This document shows, one piece after another, positions 35,711-47,333 of a stretch of 64,000 bases of DNA. The position numbers and the translations under genes are program-made. The notes beneath the pieces were generated by a model. The model ran no database searches. It was not told the origin of the DNA and was given only the letters and a program-made list of their open reading frames with translations. Origin of the DNA: Roseomonas sp. KE2513. Its GTDB lineage: Bacteria > Pseudomonadota > Alphaproteobacteria > Acetobacterales > Acetobacteraceae. The stretch's first letter is position 1, and every line of letters begins with the position of its first letter. The stretch is taken from positions 1 through 64,000 of the forward strand of contig NZ_RCVR01000010.1 in NCBI RefSeq assembly GCF_016107305.1. The letters are read 5' to 3'.

Positions 35711-36301
35711 CTCATCCGTCCGCACTGTTTCCACCTGCTGACCGAAGCGCTCGCGGTAAAGGGTCAGCAGCGCGTCATGCGTTCGGTCGGAGGATGAGCA
35801 GACCGCATCCGTCGGCACCACCACGCGGAAGCCGCGGTCCACTGCGCCCAGCACCGCCGCGAGGACGCAGACATCAGTTTCTGCTCCCGTCACGATGAGC
35901 GTGTCCGTGCCCCATTCCTTCAGCAGTGCGTCAAGCTCCGGCTGCAGCCATGGGGAGTAAACCTTCTTGTCCACCACCTGCGCGGGCGGCACCAGCCGCG
36001 CCAGGGTGGGCAGCAACTCCACGGCCTCAGGTGGCAGCGCCTCCAGGGTCACGCTGTCCCATCGCTCGTAGTAGCGGCGCCAGGTCCCCTCCCCCTCTCC
36101 TGGCCGGTCCGCGGGGATGAAGCGGGTAAAGACGGTCCGCTCGGGGTGGGCGACCGCGATCCGCTCCACCACGGGCAGCGTCTTGATCATCCAGGGTGCG
36201 TGCCAGTCCGTGCGATCGGCGAAGAGGCGCTGCATGTCCACGCAAAGATGCGCGCACCGGTCCGAGAGCGGCCCGTAGCGAAACCCGTTCTCTTCTTTCA
36301 T
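35690..36301 (-). CDS. Isochorismatase-family cysteine hydrolase
   Basis: The 203-residue protein has the family catalytic triad: Asp in LCVDMQRLF, Lys in VDKKVYSPW and Cys in GAETDVCVLAAVLGAVDRGF, with the typical cis-peptide TG before A-E-T-D. Members hydrolyse amides or vinyl ethers (nicotinamidase, N-carbamoylsarcosine amidase, isochorismatase); the substrate here is not predictable. It converges with the MarR gene, overlapping it by 21 bases. The 221 bases upstream (36302-36522) hold no gene I can support and presumably its promoter. Confidence 0.9.
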   Translation of the reverse strand: MKEENGFRYGPLSDRCAHLCVDMQRLFADRTDWHAPWMIKTLPVVERIAVAHPERTVFTRFIPADRPGEGEGTWRRYYERWDSVTLEALPPEAVELLPTLARLVPPAQVVDKKVYSPWLQPELDALLKEWGTDTLIVTGAETDVCVLAAVLGAVDRGFRVVVPTDAVCSSSDRTHDALLTLYRERFGQQVETVRTDELLEAWV

Positions 36302-36522
36302 AGCACCCCTCTGTTGTTCTCTCGGATGGAACGACGCCAGCCGGTCAGGGATGCAGCTCGACCCCAGCGCACGGCCCCGTGATCACGTCGCCGCAGGCCT
36401 GACAAGGTGCAAGAATCAGGCGCCTCCCGCCCCGTTGCCCCTGCTCCATACCCCGCGGACCTGCCTCGAGTTGACCGGATGACTGGCCGGCGCCCTGTCC
36501 GCTGCCACAAACGGAGTCGCCT

Positions 36523-37775
36523 TTGTCAGAGGCCATTACGTCCCGCATCAAGGAGGACTCGCCGAACGCCCTGGGCACCAGCTGGGACGGCAAGGGCACC
36601 AACTTCGCGCTCTTTACCGCCAACGCAACGAAAGTGGAGGCTGCATCTTTGACAGCACCGACGGGAAGGAGATCGATCGCGTCGAGTTGCCGGAATACAC
36701 GAACCAGATCTTCCACGGCTACCTGCCGGACGTGGCTCCCGGCACCTTCTACGGCTACCGCGTCCATGGTCCCTATGAACCCGAAGCAGGCCATCGCTTC
36801 AATCCCAGCAAGCTGCTGCTGGACTCCTATGCCCGCGCCCATGCCGGCGAGCTGACCTGGAATCCTTCCGTCTTCGGCCACAAGATGGAAACCGGCGACG
36901 ATCTGACCTTCGACGAGCGCGACAGCGCCGCCTTCATGCCGAAATGCGTCGTGTGGACCCGAGCTTCGACTGGCAGGGCGAGCCCGGGCGGCAGTTCGTT
37001 CCTTGGGACCACACCATCACTTACGAGACCCATGTGAAGGGCTTCACCCGCCTGCACCCGAAATGTCCGGCAGGACCTGCGCGGCACCTGTGCAGGGTTC
37101 GGGCAGAAGCCGGTGGTGGACGATATCAAGTCGCTCGGCGTCACCTCAATCGAGCTGCTGCCGGTCCACGCCGTCATCAACGACGACTTCCTGCTCAACC
37201 GCAACCTGGTGAACTACTGGAGCTTCAACACCATCGGCTTCTTCGCGCCCGACCCGCGCGACGCATCGGACGTGTCGAACTTGCTGCGCGAGTTCAGGAA
37301 CATCCAGAAGAAGGACCGCTCCCTCATTTGCTTCACGCAGAAGCTGACGGGCCTGCGCCACAACTATCCAATCCTGCGCCGCACCCGCTTTCTTACCGGT
37401 GAATACAATGAGGAGTTGGGCGTCAAGGATGTCACTTGGATCAACGCCAACGGTTCCGAGTTGCAGCAGGGCGAATGGGAGGATGCCAGAATGAAGTGCT
37501 TCGGCATTCTGATGGATGGCCGAGCCCAGATCACGTGCACCCGCAAGCGCGGTCAGGACGCGATGCTGCTGATGATCAGCAACGGCCACCACGACGTCGT
37601 GGAATTCACCCTGCCAGGGTCACCGGGCGGCAAGTGCTGGTCGCTGCTGGCAGATAGCAATCTTCCGGACGAAGCGGAGGAGCCGAGCTTCAATGTCGGG
37701 CACGCCTATGAGACCACCGCCCGCTCCGTGCTGCTCTTCCTGCTAACGCCGGAGGAGGCGCCGGCCAGCGCCTGA
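36523..37775 (+). pseudogene. glgX: Decayed glycogen debranching enzyme glgX
   Basis: Pieces of GlgX follow one another in different frames. NALGTSWDGKGTNFALFTAN starts from TTG 36523. A one-base loss near 36640 shifts to EIDRVELPEYTNQIFHGYLP and YGYRVHGPYEPEAGHRFNP. A second shift near 36950 leads to VDPSFDWQGEPGRQFVPWDH, and a third near 37065 leads to DDIKSLGVTSIELLPVHAV and FNTIGFFAPDPRDASD. The whole central barrel with the catalytic Asp/Glu/Asp is missing; sequence resumes at QKLTGLRHNYPILRRTRFLT and runs to a normal C-terminus. About 400 residues remain where about 700 are expected. No other glycogen gene is nearby. Confidence 0.9.
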
Positions 37776-37861
37776 TCAACCCCTCCGACGCGGCGGACAT
37801 CCTGCCACGACGGAAACTTGGGCAGTTCAGGACTGGAAGGGCAAAGGAAGAAAAGCCGCCA

Positions 37862-38941
37862 TCAATCCGCTCCGCCGCCCCTCGCCGCTGCCCCTGCGGG
37901 CCGTCCACCAAGTGCCGCTTCCCGCTGGAAGGCCCATCGCAGTGTCCGCGCGATCCCGAGCGTCCCCGCCCGCACCAGCGGTCCGCTGAGCGCCGGACCA
38001 GACAGCCCGTGCATCCGTCGCGCCCATGGCGGCAGCAGGTCTACCCCGGCCTGGAGCGCGAGTTGCTGCAACGGCTCGGCCATCCGGCTCGGTGCGGGCT
38101 GGCTGAGGACGAGGCGGGCGACCTCCCGTGTCCGGTAGTCGCTCCGCAGAGCAGGCCGGGTGGCCGTAATCAGCGCCATTGCCTCGGCACGGCTCTGCGG
38201 CACCGGATCGGCCCCTAGCGCCCTGCCGACCCGCGCCATTTCCTTGAAGTAGCGGTCCTGGTCGGCCGCCGGCATGGCCGGGTCGGCGTAGCGGATCCAG
38301 GCATCAAGGAAGCTGACCGTTTCGGTCACATGCACCCAGGCCAGCAGCGCCGGGTCGTTCGCCTCATAGGGCGTACCGTCCGGCAGGGTTCCCCGGATGT
38401 GGCCGTGGATGCCTCTTACCCGGGCAATGGCGGCCTCCGCCTCGGCCCGGGCGCCATAGGTGGTCACGGCGATGAACCGCGCCGTGCGCCGCAGCCGCCC
38501 GTGCATGTCCGCCCGGAAGTTGGAGTGGTCCCAGACCCCCGCCAGCACCGCCGGGTGCAGCATCTGGAGAAGGAGCGAGGCCACCCCTCCCACCATCATG
38601 GAGGTGACGTCCCCATGAACCCGCCAAGCGACTGAATCTGGGCCGAAGAGCCCGTCCGGCTGGCGGATGACCGGTCGCTCGCCGCGCTTACGGTCGTTGA
38701 ACAGCGCCGCAACCTGGGCGGCGATCGCCCCCTTGAGCGGCCGCGAGACGAGGCTGCCGAAGGAGTCGGCCGGCATCAGCAGCGCTCTCCAGCGTCCGGC
38801 AGGGGGCCGGGAGGCACCGGGAAGCGGCCGGAAGGGGACGAAAGCGTCATCGGCAGTCAACGGCGGAGGGGCAACCGCGTTGCCGGACGTGCCGCTCATG
38901 CCCCTCGCAGCCAACGCTCTGGCTCCAGACAGGAGACGCAT
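37862..38941 (-). CDS. MpaB-type (DUF2236) oxygenase-like protein
   Basis: The protein of about 359 residues has the DUF2236/MpaB signature: VHGDVTSMMVGGVASLLLQM, LHPAVLAGVWDHSNFRADMH, a TTYG segment and LLAWVHVTETVSFLDAWIRY, which carry the conserved His residues proposed to bind heme or metal (as in rubber oxygenase Lcp). These are oxygenase-like proteins, mostly uncharacterised. Start uncertain: ATG 38941 (MRLLSGARALAARGMSG) or 38899. The AT-rich 276 bases upstream (38942-39217) separate it from the divergent beta-helix gene and contain T-rich tracts and likely promoters for both. Confidence 0.82.
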   Translation of the reverse strand: MRLLSGARALAARGMSGTSGNAVAPPPLTADDAFVPFRPLPGASRPPAGRWRALLMPADSFGSLVSRPLKGAIAAQVAALFNDRKRGERPVIRQPDGLFGPDSVAWRVHGDVTSMMVGGVASLLLQMLHPAVLAGVWDHSNFRADMHGRLRRTARFIAVTTYGARAEAEAAIARVRGIHGHIRGTLPDGTPYEANDPALLAWVHVTETVSFLDAWIRYADPAMPAADQDRYFKEMARVGRALGADPVPQSRAEAMALITATRPALRSDYRTREVARLVLSQPAPSRMAEPLQQLALQAGVDLLPPWARRMHGLSGPALSGPLVRAGTLGIARTLRWAFQREAALGGRPAGAAARGGGAD

Positions 38942-39217
38942 AACAATATTATTCCGATAAACTATCAGTGTGCTTTTAGTGCATGTCGCAGTGTGGCGTA
39001 ACACGACAGAACGACCAGTACTAGGTTTTTTTTCCTTCTCTTCACGGATTTGAGAGCACCTGATCAGCAATTCATCGCCTTGGTGGGAACCGTTTCGGTT
39101 TCATGCCTGTGTGCTGCCCGGCTCGTTTGATAGCGCTCCGCCCAGCCGCACGCCGGCAGCAGCGCTCACCCAGCGACGCGCCGTGCCGGATAGCAACAAT
39201 GGGAAAGAAGAGCAGCC

Positions 39218-41032
<1,815 letters not shown>

Positions 41033-41045
41033 CAGCAAAGGGGGG

Positions 41046-41063
41046 GGGCGCCGGTCGGCGCCC
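41046..41063 (+). terminator. GC-rich hairpin after the beta-helix gene
   Basis: GGGCGCC and GGCGCCC pair perfectly around GGTC, 13 bases after the stop codon and preceded by a run of G. There is no T-run, so this is a likely but not classical terminator between two converging genes. Confidence 0.5.
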
Positions 41064-41097
41064 TCACCTGCCAGCCCCAAGGAGTGGCGGCCCGGCA

Positions 41098-41268
41098 TCA
41101 GGCGCGCTCAGGCCGCTCCTCCGCACTCTCCGTGCCTTCCCCAGCCGGCCCTGCGGCCTCCCCGGCCGCAGCCGCCTTCTCCAGCTTCTTCTGCGCCTTC
41201 GCCTGCGCCTTCAGTTCCTTCGCCTTTTCGCGCTGGCTACGCTCGAAATCGTAGTTCGGCTTCCGCAT
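41098..41268 (-). CDS. Small basic hypothetical protein
   Basis: The 56-residue protein starts MRKPNYDFERSQREKAKELK and continues as a Lys/Ala/Glu-rich helix (QAKAQKKLEKAAAAGE) with an acidic end. I have seen proteins of this style in alphaproteobacteria as short conserved unknowns. ATG 41268 has GAGG six bases upstream; the frame open to 41313 has no site. The helix may contact RNA or protein, but nothing in the sequence gives a function. Confidence 0.65.
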   Translation of the reverse strand: MRKPNYDFERSQREKAKELKAQAKAQKKLEKAAAAGEAAGPAGEGTESAEERPERA

Positions 41269-41441
41269 GCACCACCTCATCCTTCCTGGGTCGCGATCAC
41301 GCGGCCGGCGCAAGCTTAGCGTGCATGGCGCCTGCCCCTCAACGCCCCTGCCCCACCACCCCTCCGCCGCAGCGGTCCCTCAGCGGGAAGTGGCCCGCGC
41401 CGGCCGCCCTGCCGCCCGGGCAGCCTAGAAAGAGGAGCGAG

Positions 41442-41834
41442 ATGCGGACGAGCCACACGCATTCGCTTCAGATCTCCCCCCTCCCCTGCCCCGGCAGCGG
41501 TATGGTCGGCATCACTTTATGCCTCGGCAAGTGGCAGCAGGCGGCCGCAACCGGCGCCTGGACACCATTTGACGACGTTCCGACTGATCAGTCGGAAATC
41601 GCCTGGAGGAAGAAGCGCCAAGCCGTCCACGCCGCGCTGGACCATGGGGTGGCGGTGCTCGTCCACTGCAAGGACGGCCTCGGCTGCGCGGGTCTCGTGC
41701 CCTCCCGCATCCTCGTGGAGCGGCACGGCGCCACAGCAGGCTATCGCCCCCGTGCGCGCCAGCTGCCCTGGCGCAATCAAGACGCAGGGGCAGGAACACC
41801 ACGTGCTCAGCCTGAGCGGAGTTCCCCGGACTAG
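41442..41834 (+). pseudogene. Decayed tyrosine/dual-specificity phosphatase (CDKN3-like)
   Basis: The reading frame starts at ATG 41442 with a good GAGGAG site and reads MRTSHTHSLQISPLPCPGSG and GITLCLGKWQQAAATGAW, as in bacterial CDKN3-like phosphatases. The next 60 or so residues of the family are missing. It resumes with VLVHCKDGLGCAGLVPSRIL, where the catalytic-loop arginine of HCxxGLGRAG is a cysteine. Then the frame shifts: QQAIAPVRASCPGAIKTQGQ and HHVLSLSG continue the family in another frame near 41735-41810. Deletion, active-site loss and frameshift together indicate a dead gene. Confidence 0.75.
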
Positions 41835-42790
41835 TGGACGAATTCGTCCCTGTACTGCCGCACGACCCCGTCGAAGTCGCCGTCGCGCGTGAAGCCCAGC
41901 GCCAGCGGCCGCGTGACGTCGAAGTCGCCGGGCCAGGAGCAGACGATGTCGGCCACGCGCTTCTCCGGCTCCTGGCTGACCAGCGCGCGCGCGGCGGCGC
42001 CACCCACCCGCTCCAGGCTCTCCAGCATCTCCCCCGCCGTGACGCAGATGCCCGGCAGGTTCAGCGTGCGCCAGGGGCCTATCCACGCCCCCTCCACGGC
42101 CATGGCGTGCACGAGGTTCTCCACCACCGCATCCGGGGAGGAAAGCCATAGCCGCGTGCCCACCGGTACTGGCAGGTTCGAGGCGACGCCCGCCAACGGC
42201 TCCCGGATGATCCCGCTGGCGAAGGAGGAGGCCGCCGAGTTCGGCTTGCCCGGCCGCACGACGATGGTCGGCAGTCGGCACACCCGCCCGTCCACGAAGC
42301 CCCTGCGGGAGTAGTCGTTGACCAACAGCTCCCCCATCGCCTTCGCCGCGCCATAGGAGGAGGCGGGCATGGGCGCCAGGCTCTCCGGCACCACGACCGG
42401 CATCTCGCCGCCGAAGACCGCGACGGAGCTGGCAAAGACGAAGCGCGGCGCATGCCCGGTGGCCCGCGCCGCTTCCAGCAGGGCGCGCGTGCCGTCGAGG
42501 TTCACGCGCATCCCGACGTCGAACTCCGCCTCCGACTGCCCGCTCAGCACCGCCGCCAGGTGGAAGACGCCAACCGTTTCCGCATCGATCACGCGCCCCG
42601 CCAGAGCGGGATCGGCGATATCCCCGACCACCGAGGAAACCCGCGCATCCTCCACCGGGCAGGGCGCGAGATCGACCGAGAGCACGCCCTCGAAATCCGG
42701 CAGCCCGTCCTTGCTCCCGCGCGCGGCCAGCAGAGCCCGGATCACCCGGCTGCCGAGGAAGCCCGCGCCGCCTGTGACAACGATCCACAT
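41831..42790 (-). CDS. denD: D-erythronate dehydrogenase
   Basis: The 319-residue protein is an extended short-chain dehydrogenase: NAD-binding VTGGAGFLGSRVIRALL at the start, active-site FASSVAVFGG and SSYGAAKAMGELLVND (the Y-x-x-x-K pair). It closely resembles DenD, which oxidises D-erythronate to 2-oxo-tetronate. The next genes on the same strand are otnI and ltnD, as in known tetronate loci. ATG 42790 (MWIVVTGGAG) is chosen over 39 codons upstream. Its stop touches the phosphatase relic (41831-41834). Confidence 0.88.
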   Translation of the reverse strand: MWIVVTGGAGFLGSRVIRALLAARGSKDGLPDFEGVLSVDLAPCPVEDARVSSVVGDIADPALAGRVIDAETVGVFHLAAVLSGQSEAEFDVGMRVNLDGTRALLEAARATGHAPRFVFASSVAVFGGEMPVVVPESLAPMPASSYGAAKAMGELLVNDYSRRGFVDGRVCRLPTIVVRPGKPNSAASSFASGIIREPLAGVASNLPVPVGTRLWLSSPDAVVENLVHAMAVEGAWIGPWRTLNLPGICVTAGEMLESLERVGGAAARALVSQEPEKRVADIVCSWPGDFDVTRPLALGFTRDGDFDGVVRQYRDEFVH

Positions 42791-42797
42791 TCCGGCC

Positions 42798-43577
42798 TCA
42801 ACGCGCCTTGTAGGGGGCAAACCAGCCGAGCCCGGCCGTCGTCTCACCCCGCGGATTGTACTCGCAGCCGATCCAGCCCTTGTAGCCCACGCGGTCCAGC
42901 ACGCCAAAGAGGTGCGGGAAGTTCAGCTCCCCCTCGTCCGGCTCGTGGCGGTCGGGCACGGAGGCGACCTGCACATGCGCGAAGCGCCCGGCCAGCTTCT
43001 CGATCAGCTTGCTCAGATCACCATCCATGATCTGGGCGTGATAAAGGTCGAACTGCAGCGAGACATTAGGTCGCCCCACGCGCTCGATCAGCGCGATCCC
43101 GTCCATCTGGTGATTGACGAAGTAGCCGGGCATGTTGCGCGTGTTGATCGGCTCCACCACAAGCGTGACGCCCTCCGCCGCCGCGGCATCGGCCGCGAAG
43201 CGGAAGTTCTCGATGAAGGTCGCCTCGCAGGCCGCACGGTCACGATCGCCCGTGATACCGGACATGCAGTGCAGCAGTGGGCAACCGAGCGCCTTCGCGT
43301 AGCGCAGCGCCACCGGCACCGTCTCCCGGAACTCCGCCTCACGCCCGGGAATGGCGGCCATGCCGCGCTCGCCCCCCGCCCAGTCCCCCGGCGGCATGTT
43401 GAACAGCACCTGCGACAGCCCGGCCGCCCGCAGCCTCTCCGCCACCGCCTCCGGCGCGTGCTCGTAGGGAAAGAGGAACTCTACCGCCTCGAAGCCCGCA
43501 GCGGCCGCCGCGGCGAAGCGGTCGAGGAAGGGCAGCTCCGTGAACATCATCGAGAGATTGGCGGCAAAACGCGGCAT
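42798..43577 (-). CDS. otnI: 2-oxo-tetronate isomerase (hydroxypyruvate isomerase family)
   Basis: The 259-residue TIM-barrel protein has family markers [28 protein letters not shown] and [17 protein letters not shown], and a C-terminal [15 protein letters not shown] with the second metal Glu. OtnI interconverts 2-oxo- and 3-oxo-tetronate in threonate/erythronate catabolism. It lies 7 bases upstream of denD on the same strand. A hydroxypyruvate isomerase (Hyi) role is the main alternative; neighbours favour OtnI. Confidence 0.88.
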   Translation of the reverse strand: MPRFAANLSMMFTELPFLDRFAAAAAAGFEAVEFLFPYEHAPEAVAERLRAAGLSQVLFNMPPGDWAGGERGMAAIPGREAEFRETVPVALRYAKALGCPLLHCMSGITGDRDRAACEATFIENFRFAADAAAAEGVTLVVEPINTRNMPGYFVNHQMDGIALIERVGRPNVSLQFDLYHAQIMDGDLSKLIEKLAGRFAHVQVASVPDRHEPDEGELNFPHLFGVLDRVGYKGWIGCEYNPRGETTAGLGWFAPYKAR

Positions 43578-43682
43578 GTTCCTGCTCCTTCTCCGGCTCG
43601 GCCGGCCCTGTCCTGCGCCCCGATCGAGAGGCCCGCTTCAAACTACCCCAGTTTGCCGCGGGCGGAACCTGAGGCACGACGC

Positions 43683-44591
43683 TCAGGCATCCCGGTCTCC
43701 GGGCAGCTTGATGCCGGCAAAGGTCCTGATCACCGCCGCATCGGATTCCCGCCCGTGGCCCGCGTTGCTCGCATTGGCGAACATCCCGTAGGCCGTGCTT
43801 GCCAGGGGCAGGGGGAAGTTCAGCGCCAGCGCCGTCTCCGTCACCAGCCGCAGGTCCTTCACGAAGATGTCCACGGCGGAATGGGGCGTGTAGTCGCCTT
43901 CCACCACCTGCTTCATGCGGTTCTCGAACATCCAGCTGTTCCCCGCGGCGTGGGTCACCACCTCGTACATCGTGTCGAGCGGGATGCCGGCGCGCGCGGC
44001 CAGCGCCATCGCCTCCGCCCCCGCCGCGATGTGAACGCCAGCCAGCAGCTGGTGCACGATCTTCACGGTGGCGCCGAGCCCGATCTCCGCCCCGACCTCG
44101 TAGACCTTGCCCGCCACCGCATCGAGCACCGGCCGCAGCCGGTCGAAGGCGGCGCGCGGCCCGGCGGCCATCACCGTCATCTCCCCCGCCGCCGCCTTCG
44201 CCGCCCCGCCCGAGACGGGCGCGTCGAGCACCAGCAGCCCCATCGCCTCCAGCCGCGCGGCGATCTCCCGCGAATCGGCGGCCGAGATGGTGGCGGAGAC
44301 CATCACCCCCGTTCCCGGCCGAAGTCGCGCGGCCAACCCACCCGGCTCGAACAGCACCGCCCGGCACTGTGCGGCATTCACGACCAACAGCAGCACCCCG
44401 TCCAACTCGCCCGCGAAGGCTGCGGCATCGTTCCCGCTGGCCTCCGCCCCTGCCTCCCGCAGCGACGCGCAGGTGGCGGGGTTCACGTCCAGGCCATAGG
44501 TCGCCAGCCCGGCAGCAATGCAGGAGCGGGCCGCACCCATGCCCATGGAACCGAGTCCGACCACGCAGACCCTGTACCGGTTGCCGTTCAT
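43683..44591 (-). CDS. ltnD: L-threonate dehydrogenase
   Basis: The 302-residue beta-hydroxyacid dehydrogenase has the NAD motif VVGLGSMGMGAARSCIA, the substrate motif LDAPVSGGAAKAAAG and the catalytic Lys in TVKIVHQLLAGVHIAAG. With the otnI/denD neighbours it best fits LtnD, which oxidises L-threonate to 2-oxo-tetronate. A 105-base gap separates it from otnI. It is divergent from the UgpC-type ABC genes across 255 bases. Other beta-hydroxyacid dehydrogenases (tartronate semialdehyde reductase) are less likely given context. Confidence 0.85.
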   Translation of the reverse strand: MNGNRYRVCVVGLGSMGMGAARSCIAAGLATYGLDVNPATCASLREAGAEASGNDAAAFAGELDGVLLLVVNAAQCRAVLFEPGGLAARLRPGTGVMVSATISAADSREIAARLEAMGLLVLDAPVSGGAAKAAAGEMTVMAAGPRAAFDRLRPVLDAVAGKVYEVGAEIGLGATVKIVHQLLAGVHIAAGAEAMALAARAGIPLDTMYEVVTHAAGNSWMFENRMKQVVEGDYTPHSAVDIFVKDLRLVTETALALNFPLPLASTAYGMFANASNAGHGRESDAAVIRTFAGIKLPGDRDA

Positions 44592-44846
44592 GGGGACGTC
44601 CTCGGCTGATCTTGCATTTGTGAAACATAAACGACCGGCGCAGCGCAGCGGAACGCCCGGTCCGGAGCCGCCGGCAATACAGCCCGCTCCGCCCCGGCCC
44701 GCAAGCCATCGCGCAAGGGGTGCCCGCCGGGATCACTGTTGCATTGCCTCGCGCGCCCTGCGTAGGCTTGGGTCAACAAAGCTGGAGGATTGTCCCAATG
44801 GTAAACCTGGGGCCGCGCGCCCGCCACATGTCCTAGCGGACCGCTG
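44592..44846. promoter_or_regulatory. Divergent promoter region between ltnD and the ABC transporter
   Basis: This 255-base gap has no ORF I can support. It contains AT-rich TTGCATTTGTGAAACATAAA (44612-44631) near ltnD and TTGCATTGCC / GGGTCAACAAAG further on, possible promoter elements. A regulator gene is not adjacent. The gap should drive both the tetronate genes and the transporter. Confidence 0.4.
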
Positions 44847-45908
<1,062 letters not shown>

Positions 45909-45951
45909 TCGCTTCCGCCACCAAGAAGAAAAGAGAGGGAGAAACCTAAGG

Positions 45952-47274
45952 ATGAACCGGATCACCCGCCGCGGCACGCTGGCGCTCGGCGCCGGCGCCA
46001 TGGCCGCCACCACCTTCGGCGCCCGCGCCGCCGTGCCGGTCAAGGACGCGACAGCGCCGCGGCAGCCGCTAGAGAACGGCGCCACCCTTCGCGTCCTGCG
46101 CCCGACGAAGTTCGTCGACGCGGACGAGACGATCTTCCGCGAGAACACCGCCAAGTTCACCGCCCAGACCGGCGTGCAGGTGCGCGTAGACTTCGCGGGC
46201 TGGGAGGATCTCCGCCCGCAGACCGCGGTTGCCGCCAATACCGGCGCCGGCCCCGACGTGGTGGTCGGCTGGGCCGACGATCCGCATATCTACGCCGACA
46301 AGCTGCTCGACCTGACGGAGCTCGCCGGCTATCTCGGCCAGAAATACGGCGGCTGGCTCGCGCTGCCCCAGCGCTTCGGCAAGAAGTGGGGCACGGAGCA
46401 ATGGATCTCCCTCCCTATGGGTGGCACCGGCGCACCTTGCGTCTACCGCATCTCCTGGGCGAAGGAGGCGGGCTACGACAGCATCCCCACCGACCACGAG
46501 GGCTTTCTCAAGCTCTGCCAGAACATGAAGCGGAACGGGCATCCCGCCGGCTTCGCGCTGGGCAACGCCGTGGGCGACGGCAACGCCTATTGCAACTGGC
46601 TCCTTTGGTCGCATGGCGGCATGGTGGTGGACGAGGCCGGGAAGGTCGCGATCAACAGCCCGCAGACCATCGCGGCCCTTCGCTACGCGAAGGAACTCTA
46701 CCAGACCTTTATTCCCGGCACGCTCTCCTGGGGCGACGTGAACAACAACCGCGCCTATGCGGCCGGTGAGATCGGCGTCACCCAGAACGGCGTGTCGATG
46801 TACTTCTCGCTCAAGAACGACCCGCGCACGGCCGCCATTGCCGAGGACACGGGCATGATGCGCATGCCCACCGGCCCCGCCGGCAAGATGGCGGAGAACG
46901 TGCTGCTGCTGAACGCCATGGTGTTCAAGCACAGCCGTTACCCGAACGCCGCGAAGGAATACCTCCGCTTCATGATGGAGCAGGAGCAGTACGACCCCTG
47001 GCTCATCGGCTGCGGCGGCTACTGGTCCCACCCGCTTGCCGCCTATGCCGAGAGCGAGGTTTGGAAGAGCGATCCCAAACTCGCCGTCTACCGCGACACC
47101 AACACGGTGGAGTTCTGGTCGGGCTACAAGGGCCCGATCGGCGTCGCCTCCGGCTCGGTCGCGGCCGACTACGTGGTGGTGCAGATGTTCGCCGCCGCCT
47201 CCTCCGGCCAGTCCACTCCCGAGGAAGCGGTGCGCGAGGCCGAGCGCCGCACCCGCCGCTACTACCGCTCCTAA
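45952..47274 (+). CDS. Extracellular sugar-binding protein
   Basis: The 440-residue protein has a twin-arginine-type signal (MNRITRRGTLALGAGAMAA) and the family 1 extracellular solute-binding fold (FVDADETIFRENTAKFTAQT, GPDVVVGWADDPHIYADK, AAGEIGVTQNGVSMYFS). It captures the substrate in the periplasm for the two permeases that follow. The start ATG 45952 is preceded by GAGGGAG. The RRGT pattern suggests Tat export, which is unusual for sugar-binding proteins. The ligand is not readable from the sequence. Confidence 0.9.
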   Translation: MNRITRRGTLALGAGAMAATTFGARAAVPVKDATAPRQPLENGATLRVLRPTKFVDADETIFRENTAKFTAQTGVQVRVDFAGWEDLRPQTAVAANTGAGPDVVVGWADDPHIYADKLLDLTELAGYLGQKYGGWLALPQRFGKKWGTEQWISLPMGGTGAPCVYRISWAKEAGYDSIPTDHEGFLKLCQNMKRNGHPAGFALGNAVGDGNAYCNWLLWSHGGMVVDEAGKVAINSPQTIAALRYAKELYQTFIPGTLSWGDVNNNRAYAAGEIGVTQNGVSMYFSLKNDPRTAAIAEDTGMMRMPTGPAGKMAENVLLLNAMVFKHSRYPNAAKEYLRFMMEQEQYDPWLIGCGGYWSHPLAAYAESEVWKSDPKLAVYRDTNTVEFWSGYKGPIGVASGSVAADYVVVQMFAAASSGQSTPEEAVREAERRTRRYYRS

Positions 47275-47333
47275 TCGGGCAGGAGCGCCGCGGGCCCGCC
47301 CGCGGCGCCACCCGATTCCACAAGGAGGCCCTC

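Noticed and set aside
41325-41834. An intact 169-residue phosphatase
   Set aside because: The first 39 codons are non-coding, a central part is missing, the catalytic Arg is lost and the C-terminus is in another frame.
42369-44609. A 746-codon plus-strand frame opposite denD, otnI and ltnD
   Set aside because: It spans three recognisable genes and the gap between them and has no recognisable domain.
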